The notes beneath the pieces were generated by a model that had not been told where the DNA came from, searched no databases, and saw only the letters and a program-made list of their open reading frames with translations. Shown here piece by piece: positions 33,466 to 41,784 of a stretch of 64,000 nt of DNA. Positions within the stretch are counted from its first letter, which is position 1, and each line of letters starts with the position of its first letter. The DNA lies in NCBI GenBank assembly GCA_045113275.1, contig JBGUIU010000184.1, forward strand, positions 14,448 to 78,447, in the 5' to 3' direction. Position numbers and translations under genes: made by a program. This DNA comes from UBA1181 sp045113275. Its GTDB lineage: Bacteria > Bacteroidota > Bacteroidia > Bacteroidales > Paludibacteraceae.

Positions 33466-34463
33466 TATTGTTCAGTCTTTAGATTTTTATTGTTTATCTC
33501 ATTGTTGCTTGGATTCTCCTCTGGTATATTGTCCTTCGGAATCAAAATCGTCTCATTGACAATGCGATAAGCATTTAAAATACTTAATTCGTTTTCTTCC
33601 TGAGTTGGTTCTTGTTTCGCAAATTTAACCATATCAGAAGTAGAAAAGATTTGTTTCATATTATCCAAAATAGGAGACGCATCGCTGTTATATTTGAGAG
33701 AATCGATGATTTCAGCAGAGGTCATTTCTTTTGCCGAAATATTGAATCGTTTTACAAAATATTCACGAAGGGTGTCAGTAATATTGGTATAATATTGTTT
33801 GGTAAATCCTTTTTTCCAAACTTTCTCTTCTTTTATTTCATTCAATTCTTCTAAAGCTACCTCGTGAGGTAATCTTGGATCAACCTTCACTTCCGTTTCA
33901 GTTTGGATTGCTTTCATCCGCATATAATAGTTGTAGAGGATATATCCGATATATCCTAAGCAGGCTAATATGAGAAGAATCGATAAGTAGAGAAATATAC
34001 GTTTGATATTGATGCCTGGATCGTAATTCTCTTCGATATCAGTTAGTTGAGCTTTCTCGAAATCTGCTTCAATTGTAGATACCTGTAAATAGATTCTCGG
34101 ACATTCGTACTCTTTCGTTCTGGTTGTGAACTTAAATGACGGGATTACATATTTTCCAGTATCAAATGATGTTATAAGTATATCCTGTGAAATTTTAAGT
34201 CTTACGCCATCAGCAGGAATGGTATCGAGGTTTGAAATAGCCAAGATTTCCACACCAGGAACCAATGTGTCCGTATGCCCTATTATAGGGAATCTTACTT
34301 CAGCACTTTGTGGCTGAATAACTTCCAACCGAATATGCCTTTGTTCACCAATTAACATTGATGAGGAGTCTATCTTAGCTGAAACATCTATTGTTTGCGC
34401 CGCAATAGAACCACCTATACAAGATAAAAAGAATAAAAGGATATGTTTTTTTATCGATTTCAT
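33465..34463 (-). CDS. Bat-operon membrane protein of the DUF4381-like type
   Basis: A 332-residue protein: signal peptide (cleavage near AAQ22), a periplasmic beta domain of about 120 residues resembling BatD units, one membrane helix (about 158-178) and a cytosolic helical region with VDPRLPHEVALEELNEIKEEKVWKKGFTKQYYTNITDTLREYFVKRFNISAKEMTSAEII. This last stretch matches the pattern seen after DUF58 genes in Bacteroidetes (DUF4381/BatD-like). Role unknown, but always in the MoxR-DUF58-Bat cluster. Confidence 0.75.
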   Translation of the reverse strand: MKSIKKHILLFFLSCIGGSIAAQTIDVSAKIDSSSMLIGEQRHIRLEVIQPQSAEVRFPIIGHTDTLVPGVEILAISNLDTIPADGVRLKISQDILITSFDTGKYVIPSFKFTTRTKEYECPRIYLQVSTIEADFEKAQLTDIEENYDPGINIKRIFLYLSILLILACLGYIGYILYNYYMRMKAIQTETEVKVDPRLPHEVALEELNEIKEEKVWKKGFTKQYYTNITDTLREYFVKRFNISAKEMTSAEIIDSLKYNSDASPILDNMKQIFSTSDMVKFAKQEPTQEENELSILNAYRIVNETILIPKDNIPEENPSNNEINNKNLKTEQ

Positions 34464-34478
34464 ACAACTATTCTAAAA

Positions 34479-35348
34479 TTAAGCTCTATGTCTGAACAGC
34501 TTCATTAAGGCTTTCACATAGTCTTCGTCTGTTGCAATAGAGATTGTATCAACACCACTTTGATTGAATGTCTGTTTGAGCGTTTCTTGTCTGTCTAACC
34601 AATATTTTTGATAGGCATTTCGAATCTTTTTGTCAGATGTGTCAATCCACATGTCTTGGTCGCTCTCTGCATCCTTGACTTTAATCAGACCAACAGAAGG
34701 CAATTCAATTTCTCTCTTATCATAGATCTGAAGCGCTACCATGTCGTGTTTTCTGTTAGCGATAACCAATGATTTGGAGAAATCACTACTGATAAAATCG
34801 GAGATTATGAATGCAGTACATCTCTTTTTGATTGCGTTGGTTAAATATTGCAACGCTCCTTGAATATCAGTCTTTTTACTTACAGGTTCGAATCCTAATA
34901 ATTCACGGATGATATACAATACATGTTTTTTCCCTTTTTGTGGTGGAATAAATTTTTCTATTCGGTCAGAGAAAAGGATCACACCGATTTTATCATTGTT
35001 TTGAATGGCAGAAAAGGCAATCGTTGCTGCAATTTCAGCCAACATGTCTCTCTTTATCTGATTGACAGTACCAAACTCACCACTGGCGGAAACATCAACA
35101 ACCAACATCATGGTCATCTCACGTTCCTCTTCAAATACCTTTATATATGGTTTGTTGAAGCGTGCTGTGACATTCCAATCGATGTTCCTGATGTCATCGC
35201 CATATTGATATTCTCGCACTTCAGAAAATGTCATACCTCTTCCTTTGAATGCAGTATGATACTCTCCTGCAAATATATTACGAGAAAGTCCTCTGGTTTT
35301 TATTTCAATCTTTCGTACCTTTTTTAATATTTCATTTGTATCTTTCAT
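34479..35348 (-). CDS. DUF58 protein with VWA-like fold
   Basis: A 289-residue cytosolic protein. The DUF58 core is GEYHTAFKGRGMTFSEVREYQYGDDIRNIDWNVTARFNKPYIKVFEEER, and a degenerate MIDAS reads LVVDVSASGEF. It follows moxR by 96 bp, across a hairpin, and precedes the DUF4381-like gene. MoxR ATPases act as chaperones for such VWA proteins, so this is the likely partner. Confidence 0.9.
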   Translation of the reverse strand: MKDTNEILKKVRKIEIKTRGLSRNIFAGEYHTAFKGRGMTFSEVREYQYGDDIRNIDWNVTARFNKPYIKVFEEEREMTMMLVVDVSASGEFGTVNQIKRDMLAEIAATIAFSAIQNNDKIGVILFSDRIEKFIPPQKGKKHVLYIIRELLGFEPVSKKTDIQGALQYLTNAIKKRCTAFIISDFISSDFSKSLVIANRKHDMVALQIYDKREIELPSVGLIKVKDAESDQDMWIDTSDKKIRNAYQKYWLDRQETLKQTFNQSGVDTISIATDEDYVKALMKLFRHRA

Positions 35349-35407
35349 CTGTCTAACCCTTTTGAAATATCTCCATAACTACTATTTGCATTATGGTTAA
35401 ATAAAAG

Positions 35408-35429
35408 ATAGGGAAACAGAGTTCCCTAT
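35408..35429 (-). terminator. Hairpin between moxR and the DUF58 gene
   Basis: An 8-bp stem ATAGGGAA/TTCCCTAT with a 6-nt loop, followed on the minus strand by CTTTTATTT. It may be a leaky terminator or an RNA-stability element that sets moxR above the downstream genes. Confidence 0.5.
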
Positions 35430-35444
35430 GGTATGAAAAGAAAA

Positions 35445-36437
35445 TTAAGGTACTTCTACAGCATTTAAGATTTCATTGACAATGTCTTCTGATGTCATGT
35501 TGTTGGCTTCTGCTTCGTAAGACAAACCAATACGATGACGAAGAACATCCATGGCAATTGCACGAACATCCTCTGGAATAACATAACCTCTACGTTTGAT
35601 AAAGGCGTATGATCTAGCAGCTAATGCAAGATTAATAGATGCACGAGGTGAACCACCAAATGAAATCATCTCTTTTAGATTTTCTAATTTATATTGTTCA
35701 GGATAACGTGTAGCATTTACAATATCCACGATGTATTTCCGTATCTTTTCATCAATATAAACTTCTTGAACAACATTTCTTGCTTTAATGATGTCCTCTG
35801 GTTTTAATATAGCTGATATCTCAACCTTTTCTTTGTTTATGTTTTGAGCAATGATTTGTTGCTCCTCTTCTGGTTTTGGATAAGAAATGTGAACTTTCAA
35901 CATGAAACGGTCCAACTGAGCTTCTGGAAGAGGGTAGGTACCTTCTTGCTCGATTGGGTTCTGTGTTGCTAATACCAAGAAAGGTTTTGGTAGCTTGAAA
36001 GACTCTTCACCGATGGTTACTTGTCTTTCTTGCATTGCTTCCAATAATGCACTTTGAACTTTAGCTGGTGCACGGTTGATCTCATCTGCTAAAACTAAAT
36101 TGGCAAATATAGGACCTTTCTTTATATTGAATTCTTCTGATTTCTGACTATATATCATGGTACCAATCACATCCGCAGGCAATAAGTCTGGTGTGAACTG
36201 AATACGACTGTATTTAGCATCAATCAATTCTCCTAACGTTTTTATGGCTAATGTTTTCGCTAATCCAGGAACACCTTCCAAAAGAACGTGACCATCAGCT
36301 AATAGTCCGATTAACAATGACTCAACCAAATGCTTCTGTCCGACAATGGATTTATTCATTCCCATGACGAGCATATCCACAAAAGAGCTTTGTTGCTCAA
36401 TCTTTTCATTCAATGTTCTAATATCAATCTGGTCCAT
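35445..36437 (-). CDS. moxR: MoxR-family AAA+ ATPase
   Basis: A 330-residue AAA+ ATPase. Walker A is EGVPGLAKTLA, Walker B LVLADEINRAPAKVQSALLEAMQERQVTIG, sensor 1 LATQNPIEQEGTYPLPEAQLDRFML, and sensor 2 GGSPRASINLALAARSYAFIKRRGYVIPEDV. First gene of the operon with DUF58, a DUF4381-like gene and batA-E, where it probably remodels VWA-domain proteins at the inner membrane. Confidence 0.95.
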   Translation of the reverse strand: MDQIDIRTLNEKIEQQSSFVDMLVMGMNKSIVGQKHLVESLLIGLLADGHVLLEGVPGLAKTLAIKTLGELIDAKYSRIQFTPDLLPADVIGTMIYSQKSEEFNIKKGPIFANLVLADEINRAPAKVQSALLEAMQERQVTIGEESFKLPKPFLVLATQNPIEQEGTYPLPEAQLDRFMLKVHISYPKPEEEQQIIAQNINKEKVEISAILKPEDIIKARNVVQEVYIDEKIRKYIVDIVNATRYPEQYKLENLKEMISFGGSPRASINLALAARSYAFIKRRGYVIPEDVRAIAMDVLRHRIGLSYEAEANNMTSEDIVNEILNAVEVP

Positions 36438-36558
36438 TTTATTTTTTTTTAGTTAATTATTTATCTTTTGAAGTAAAAACTTGTTTCTGAATTTAATATT
36501 GCCTTAAATGTTATACCCTTAACATAATTTAATTGGCTAACATCCATTTTAACATTAT

Positions 36559-38358
36559 TTATTTTAATATGCCATTTACTTCATCTGCAATCTTCTTATA
36601 TTTTTCAGATTTGGAATTGGTAAATGTTTCATCCATATCAGGAATTTTTAGCGTCATTCCTGGTTTTACATCATTCGGACTGGACAATACATCCTTGTTA
36701 AAGAAATAGATATAACCCCAGAAATTAAATACACCATTGTACACATTTCTTGAGATCTGAGCCAAACGACTTCCTTCTTTAACAACATACTCTTCTCTGA
36801 TCTTTACTTGAGAAGGGAAGTTTAATTCAGGATGATTGATCTTCATGAAATCAATTAGCTGAGAATCAAAGGTGTGTGTAGCCGTTTGATCGAATGAGCT
36901 GGATTCTTCAGCTGATTCTGAACTTGAATCATTGTCTGAATTATTGCTCACGTATGCCTCTGGATTGTCATAAGTCACTTCTGGTGCAGAAGCAAATTCA
37001 TCAAAATCATCTTCTTGATTGTCTTTAGTTGTGGTGGATGTCTCTGTACTTGCTTTGTCTTTTCCATCCTCAACAACTGTAGTAGGAACTTGCTCTTCTG
37101 GCTTATTGTCTTGCTTGTCTAATGCATATTTTAAGATAAATAGCAAGGCAACGATAAATATGCAGCCTAATACAACCCAGACTAACCACATCTTATTTGT
37201 GTTTTTACCAGATTCTTTGTCTGCTTTTCTATTCTTATCTTTTGCTTTTAGCTTGTCTTTTTTAGCTTTCTTATCTTTGTCTGCAACTGCTTGTTTTTCT
37301 TCCTCATCTTTCTTGTCAGCAGGTTCTCCTTCTGCCTTTGTTTCAACTTCTTTTGTGTCTGCAACAGGATCTTTCGGAGTTTCATCACTTGTGTTCTTGT
37401 TGTCAGTGATGTCTTGTTGAACTGTTGTTTCTGTTGCTGGTTCTGATGTTGTTTCAGTAGTTGATTCTGTTGGAGTATCGACTTTCTCCGGATTGTTGTT
37501 TGTTACTTCGGTGGTTACATCTTGGACAGACGTTGTAGTCGATTCCTCAATAGAAGAATTGGTATCAACAGATACAGTAGGTTGTTCAACCTGAATAGGA
37601 TTGGTTTCTACAGATACAGTAGGTTGTTCAACCTGAATAGGATTCGTCTCCACATTAACAGGAGAAGGTTCTACTGGTGTGGGATTGGTGTCAACCGTTA
37701 CGGGTGAAGGATTCACCTGTATTGGGTTGGTGTCAACAGGGGTAGGGGTTTGTTCTACCGGTGTTGGCGTACTAGGATTCGTTATCTCGTTGTTAGCATC
37801 TGTTGTGCTTACATTTTCTGGAGTGTTTGTATTGTCTGCCATAGGTTGAGAGATTGTTGTGTAAGTGAATGGTGTTGGTTCATTTTCATGGTGAAGTGAA
37901 CTATTATTAGATGAATTATTCTCTTCGAATGGTTGATTATTCTGTACAGCATCAGGGGTGACGGAAGAGATCGTTGAAGAAAGCATCTCTTCGTCATCGT
38001 CGTTGTCATCTTCTGGATCAGTATCAATAGGTCCGTCTGCATTTAGAACATACGTTTCCAAATGAGCATACGGTTTGTTGATATCGTCTTTAAGATTTTT
38101 TTCTGGTGTGAATGATACTTTTTTATGGGCAGGAATAACCATTTCTGTGCCGTCTTGCACATTCACACTTTTACGTTCTTCAATGGCAATAATTTTAAAT
38201 GTCCCTAAGTTCGGAATCTTCGCTATACCATCTTTTTGCAATGCTTCTTCAGTGATTTCAAAAAGAGTACGAAGAAAATTCTCCGTGAGTTTTTTGGTTG
38301 CTCCGGTTTCTTCAGCTATTTGACCTAAGATGTCTTGTAAACTTTTTTTTTCGTTCAT
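36559..38358 (-). CDS. HU-domain protein with transmembrane helix and LysM-like C-terminus
   Basis: A 599-residue mosaic. Residues 1-90 are an HU/IHF-type DNA-binding domain (KIPNLGTFKIIAIEERKSVNVQDG...IPAHKKVSFTPEKNLKDDIN). Residues 105-390 are an acidic, Thr/Pro/Glu-rich linker with 14-residue repeats at 208-266 and a Lys-rich stretch at 349-388. One membrane helix spans 390-412 (MWLVWVVLGCIFIVALLFIL). After a second acidic linker, residues 520-577 resemble a LysM/peptidoglycan-binding unit (VVKEGSRLAQISRNVYNGVFNFWGYIYFFN...VKPGMTLKIPD). The topology would place DNA binding inside and wall binding outside, so it may tether the chromosome to the envelope. The repeats and LysM call are from inspection only. 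The next gene upstream is another HU protein. Confidence 0.8.
   Translation of the reverse strand: MNEKKSLQDILGQIAEETGATKKLTENFLRTLFEITEEALQKDGIAKIPNLGTFKIIAIEERKSVNVQDGTEMVIPAHKKVSFTPEKNLKDDINKPYAHLETYVLNADGPIDTDPEDDNDDDEEMLSSTISSVTPDAVQNNQPFEENNSSNNSSLHHENEPTPFTYTTISQPMADNTNTPENVSTTDANNEITNPSTPTPVEQTPTPVDTNPIQVNPSPVTVDTNPTPVEPSPVNVETNPIQVEQPTVSVETNPIQVEQPTVSVDTNSSIEESTTTSVQDVTTEVTNNNPEKVDTPTESTTETTSEPATETTVQQDITDNKNTSDETPKDPVADTKEVETKAEGEPADKKDEEEKQAVADKDKKAKKDKLKAKDKNRKADKESGKNTNKMWLVWVVLGCIFIVALLFILKYALDKQDNKPEEQVPTTVVEDGKDKASTETSTTTKDNQEDDFDEFASAPEVTYDNPEAYVSNNSDNDSSSESAEESSSFDQTATHTFDSQLIDFMKINHPELNFPSQVKIREEYVVKEGSRLAQISRNVYNGVFNFWGYIYFFNKDVLSSPNDVKPGMTLKIPDMDETFTNSKSEKYKKIADEVNGILK
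37561..37737 (-). repeat. In-frame 42-bp tandem repeats in the HU-LysM gene
   Basis: About four units encode variants of V(D/E)TNPIQVEQPTVS. Two adjacent units are nearly identical in DNA (around 37570-37660), the others are diverged. They lengthen the linker between HU domain and membrane and are a likely site of length variation between strains. Confidence 0.75.
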
Positions 38359-38367
38359 AACAAAACG

Positions 38368-38643
38368 TTATTGGTTTAATTTATCTTTCAGTATGGCACT
38401 CATTTTAAAAGCTAGCGACTGCTTAGGAGGAGAAAGGAGTCGTTGTTTTGTTACAGGATTTATTGAGATACGTTCCTTTTTTCTCCTGGCTTCGAATATA
38501 CCGAAACTTGGGATTGATAATGAGTTACCACTTAGCATCTCTTCTTTTAGAACGTTTACAAAAGAGGAGAAAAGTGCATCCGACGTCTCAGAATCTATCT
38601 GAAGACGTTTTCGAATCTCTAATGATATTTCTTTTGTGTTCAA
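38368..38643 (-). CDS. Small HU/IHF-family DNA-binding protein
   Basis: A 91-residue protein of HU length: MNTKEISLEIRKRLQIDSETSDALFSSFVNVLKEEMLSGNSLSIPSFGIFEARRKKERISINPVTKQ... The arm region follows the pattern GIFE.RRKKERISINPVT, where HU normally has GFG.F.VR.R.AR.GRNP.TG. The divergence suggests a specialised nucleoid protein, not the main HU. It lies 9 bp upstream of the HU-LysM gene on the same strand, so the two are probably co-transcribed and may pair. Confidence 0.85.
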   Translation of the reverse strand: MNTKEISLEIRKRLQIDSETSDALFSSFVNVLKEEMLSGNSLSIPSFGIFEARRKKERISINPVTKQRLLSPPKQSLAFKMSAILKDKLNQ

Positions 38644-38679
38644 TGCTGTAAAAAAAATAATTAATTTGCCACGAAATTA

Positions 38680-38730
38680 AAAAAAAAATCAGAAAAATAC
38701 AAGAAAGAATACTTCCCCGATTTTTCTGAT
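38680..38730 (-). terminator. Terminator after the Big2-domain gene
   Basis: A perfect 11-bp stem ATCAGAAAAAT/ATTTTTCTGAT with a 21-nt loop, then nine T residues on the minus strand. Confidence 0.65.
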
Positions 38731-38747
38731 CTGTTAATGGTCGTGAA

Positions 38748-39482
38748 TTAATATCCACTATTGTCATATAATTCTTGTGGATCTGAATTATATGAGTTCG
38801 CGTTTCTTTCTTGTAAACTTTTAACTAAGTTATTATATTTCTCTTTGTAATTTTCCTCATCAGATGTTATTTCTGCTGCATCTTTGACATATACAGTACA
38901 ACTGCTTGTGAGAGGACCTATCGTTGCATAAATGATAGCTTTTCCTTTCGCATTTGCTTTGATCTCACCTTGCTCAGAAACAGATACAATGTTCTGATTG
39001 GATGTGGTCCATGTAATGGTTTGATCTGTTGCCTCTTTAGGGAAAATCGTTGGCGTTAAAAACTCGGAGTCGCCGATTTTTAGTATCTCTTCATTTTTAT
39101 CAAGCGTTAAACTCTCCACTTTGACAATGAAATTCTCTACGACGAACTCGCTGTTCCCTCTCCAAGGAAGTGGGTTCTTGTATTCACGATAGGTGAGGTC
39201 AACTTGACGATCGCCCATGTTCATGAGTTTTAATGCAACTTCTTCGTTTTCAATGGAAAAAATAAACTCATTCGACTGTATAGACCCCGCTGCTTGTGTG
39301 CTTTTAAATCCATTTTGAATCATCTTCCCTTCGTATGTCTTAAAGATATAGCCTTTTTTTACGACATAATTTAAGACACCGCTTTTTACTCCTTCACCGA
39401 AAACAAAATAGTAACGATAATAACCAAAACCGCATAAAATCAGTATCGGTATCAATAGAAATAATAGAAGTTTTTTTACCAT
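38748..39482 (-). CDS. Membrane-anchored protein with Big2 immunoglobulin-like domain
   Basis: A 244-residue protein. An N-terminal helix (about 5-24) anchors it. Residues 25-115 (GEGVKSGVLNYVVKKGYIFKTYEGKMIQNGFKS...) match a small Bacteroidetes family often mislabelled 6-phosphogluconate dehydrogenase. Residues 122-200 form a Big2 domain (LTPTIFPKEATDQTITWTTSNQNIVSVSEQGEIKANAKGKAIIYATIG). A short polar tail follows. The fusion of the two is unusual to me. It lies 30 bp downstream of the GH9 cellulase gene, so they may be co-transcribed. Function unknown. Confidence 0.7.
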   Translation of the reverse strand: MVKKLLLFLLIPILILCGFGYYRYYFVFGEGVKSGVLNYVVKKGYIFKTYEGKMIQNGFKSTQAAGSIQSNEFIFSIENEEVALKLMNMGDRQVDLTYREYKNPLPWRGNSEFVVENFIVKVESLTLDKNEEILKIGDSEFLTPTIFPKEATDQTITWTTSNQNIVSVSEQGEIKANAKGKAIIYATIGPLTSSCTVYVKDAAEITSDEENYKEKYNNLVKSLQERNANSYNSDPQELYDNSGY

Positions 39483-39512
39483 TTTGATAGTTTTAAAATA
39501 CCCTTTTTTATT

Positions 39513-41327
39513 TTATTTTTTTGCAACTTTATAGAAAACAGAATTACTGTCTGCTGAAATCTTTACAATGTAGAATCCAGTAGGAAGTGTGTTTGTTTCT
39601 ATTACGGTTGAAATCTTATTTGTGATATCTATTGTTTGTATCAACTGTCCATCAATAGAGTATAATTGAACTGAAGCGGAACGGCTATAGGCTCTTTCAA
39701 TCATATCTACGATTATGTAATCATCAAAATAGGTTGGATATACGATGAATGAGTTCTCTGTAAGAGTGGATTCTGCATCATTAAGATCTACAGAAACTGG
39801 GTCTTTTTCTGCTACTATGCTTGCAATGGCAGCTACAAATGGTGCGTTGTAGTCACATCCACCTTCTGTCTCTTGAAAACTATCTCCACCTTCAATGATG
39901 TTTTTAAATTGACCATATCCAGAAGGACCTCCAATCACACCTCCACTGGCAAACATATAGTCGCTTGAGTTTTTCGTGTTAGTAGGTGGATTGTCGTCTC
40001 TTCCCATGGCATTACGGTGATGGATTCTGTGTGTCATATCGCCTTTAAAACCATGCAAGAAAGTATGATTGAACTCATTTTGTCCTAATACATAGTCAAC
40101 GATTCTGTAGGTGAAGTTCTTCGCTTTATTGATATTTTTTGTTGTGTTAACATCACCATCTTCAACAAGTTTTACATATAAAGCTGCAGCAACAGCACCT
40201 CCTAGCGCTAGTTTGTTGCTGCCCCATTTGCTTCTGTAATAAGGGAATCCGTTGCTCGTGCATTCTGAACCGTCGCTTGTAGGTTCTTCTGGATCTTGTA
40301 AATGTAATCTATATACATTTTTTTCAAGGAAGCTTGCATAGTATCCTCCTTGTCCGTTATTTGCACTTGAATTATCTTTTGCAATGTAGTAATAAGCAAA
40401 GTCAGATACGGTATCCCATGCCAAAGGCGAATTGGATTCCCATTTGCCACTTAGGTAGTTTAATGCTTCAGTCTTGTATTGACTTTCGCCTGTTAGTTTA
40501 TATAATAGGATGGCGGCAAGTGCAAGTTCATCCGTCCACTCTGAATTCGGACTTGCATAAAAAGTCGGAATGGAAGCGTGAGCTGATTTGTTCTTTTTAG
40601 CAAAATTATAGGCTTTGATGGCGTATGTCTTGCATAGTTCTTTGTAGGATGCATCCGGATATTTTAGCGACATCAATGCCAATGCGGATGCATAGTTGGC
40701 AGCTTGCGGACCTCCTTTGTCTGTGGCTGTCCACACGGGACGAGGATCACCTCCGTTGGCTACAGATTCCTCTGATTGCTTGGAGGATGTCATCCATACA
40801 TTATGATCTCCATCAAATCCAATATAATAGACAAACGTATTGTCATCAGGGAAACATTTTATAAAATAATCTGTTGCATATTTTACTTCATCCAACACAT
40901 CTGGAATGTTATTAGATGAGCTGTATGCTTCATCGTAATTGTCTTGAAAAGCTTCTGGCCATACATCGTATGCAATAAGGAGGGATACGGCGGCATAGCC
41001 CATGGTCGTTCCTACTTTGATGTGGTCGCCACAATCATGCCATCCTCCTGTGAGATCATAGTTGCCATTGCCTCCGTTGTTCACCTTGCCTTTGCCATCT
41101 TGTTTGTGGCAATACTTCTTGCGGACATTCGGATTGTCAACTAACATCCAGTTGTGACTGTCTCCGCATCGTTGTCCTCCGAAGAATTTTAAGCCCATGT
41201 TGAGCGCTTCACGATAATCAGAATTTTGATAGGCTGCATTATATGATCGGTAATCATAAGCATAAGAGTTTAAACTCATTGAGGCGAGTGCAACTAGTGC
41301 AAATGGTATTATACTTTTTACTTTCAT
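39513..41327 (-). CDS. GH9 family cellulase with T9SS C-terminal domain
   Basis: A 604-residue secreted endoglucanase. I use the ATG at 41327 (MKVKSIIPFALVALASMSLNSYA), which gives a signal peptide; the frame extends 18 codons further but across the promoter. The GH9 alpha/alpha barrel is plain: GGWHDCGDHIKVGTTMGYAAVSLLIAY (Asp98 and Asp101, catalytic base region), DYVLGQNEFNHTFLHGFKG, HRIHHRNAMG, and the acid region QETEGGCDYNAPFVAAIASI. Residues 530-604 are a Por-secretion tail (IVYPTYFDDYIIV...LYSIDGQLIQTI...LPTGFYIVKISAD), so the enzyme is exported by type IX secretion. It cuts beta-1,4-glucans. Confidence 0.92.
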   Translation of the reverse strand: MKVKSIIPFALVALASMSLNSYAYDYRSYNAAYQNSDYREALNMGLKFFGGQRCGDSHNWMLVDNPNVRKKYCHKQDGKGKVNNGGNGNYDLTGGWHDCGDHIKVGTTMGYAAVSLLIAYDVWPEAFQDNYDEAYSSSNNIPDVLDEVKYATDYFIKCFPDDNTFVYYIGFDGDHNVWMTSSKQSEESVANGGDPRPVWTATDKGGPQAANYASALALMSLKYPDASYKELCKTYAIKAYNFAKKNKSAHASIPTFYASPNSEWTDELALAAILLYKLTGESQYKTEALNYLSGKWESNSPLAWDTVSDFAYYYIAKDNSSANNGQGGYYASFLEKNVYRLHLQDPEEPTSDGSECTSNGFPYYRSKWGSNKLALGGAVAAALYVKLVEDGDVNTTKNINKAKNFTYRIVDYVLGQNEFNHTFLHGFKGDMTHRIHHRNAMGRDDNPPTNTKNSSDYMFASGGVIGGPSGYGQFKNIIEGGDSFQETEGGCDYNAPFVAAIASIVAEKDPVSVDLNDAESTLTENSFIVYPTYFDDYIIVDMIERAYSRSASVQLYSIDGQLIQTIDITNKISTVIETNTLPTGFYIVKISADSNSVFYKVAKK

Positions 41328-41349
41328 ATTATTGGATTTTAATATCTCG

Positions 41350-41357
41350 CAAATGTA
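41350..41357 (-). promoter_or_regulatory. -7 element of the GH9 gene
   Basis: Minus-strand TACATTTG, 22 nt before the ATG at 41327; supports that start over the one at 41381. Confidence 0.5.
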
Positions 41358-41419
41358 ACATTTTCTTGTAACAAAAGTCACAACATATAGATAAAATCTT
41401 ATGGATGTTCTAAACTGAT

Positions 41420-41740
41420 TTATTTTTCTTCGTTAGGAACCTCCTTGTTTTTGTCGCTTGATTGTATGGTGTCGTTACTTGTTGTTGTCGAATCATTTGA
41501 GTCAGTTTGATCTGGAATGTCTCGAAATATTGTATTAGGTACGCCGTATAAAGAAACGACGGATGGGAAGTCTGGGGGTAGAGGTGGTACTGAATCTTCA
41601 GACATAATTCTTATTTCTTTTCTGGGAAAATAAGTATAGCGTTTTACCTTTTTTGCTTGTTGTGAATTGGCGGTTGAGGAAATAGAAAACCCCAATGCAG
41701 TGATTATCGCTAATATGATTTTATTGACTGATTTTCTCAT
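41420..41740 (-). CDS. Small secreted protein, unrecognised
   Basis: A 106-residue protein with a signal peptide (cleavage near ANSQ28). The mature part has a short basic strand (KKVKRYTYFPRKEIRIM), Pro-rich PPLPPDFPSVVSLYGVPN and an Asp/Ser/Thr-rich unstructured tail. I recognise no family. It lies between DUF3089 and GH9 genes, each with its own promoter. Confidence 0.6.
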   Translation of the reverse strand: MRKSVNKIILAIITALGFSISSTANSQQAKKVKRYTYFPRKEIRIMSEDSVPPLPPDFPSVVSLYGVPNTIFRDIPDQTDSNDSTTTSNDTIQSSDKNKEVPNEEK

Positions 41741-41771
41741 GATTGTAAAAGAAATAAAGAAGTTGTTCCTA

Positions 41772-41779
41772 CAAATATA
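41772..41779 (-). promoter_or_regulatory. -7 element of the small secreted protein gene
   Basis: Minus-strand TATATTTG, 31 nt before the ATG at 41740. Confidence 0.45.
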
Positions 41780-41784
41780 GTATA

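Noticed and set aside
37522..37707. Plus-strand frame with repeats
   Set aside because: Shadow of the in-frame tandem repeats of the HU-LysM gene on the other strand.
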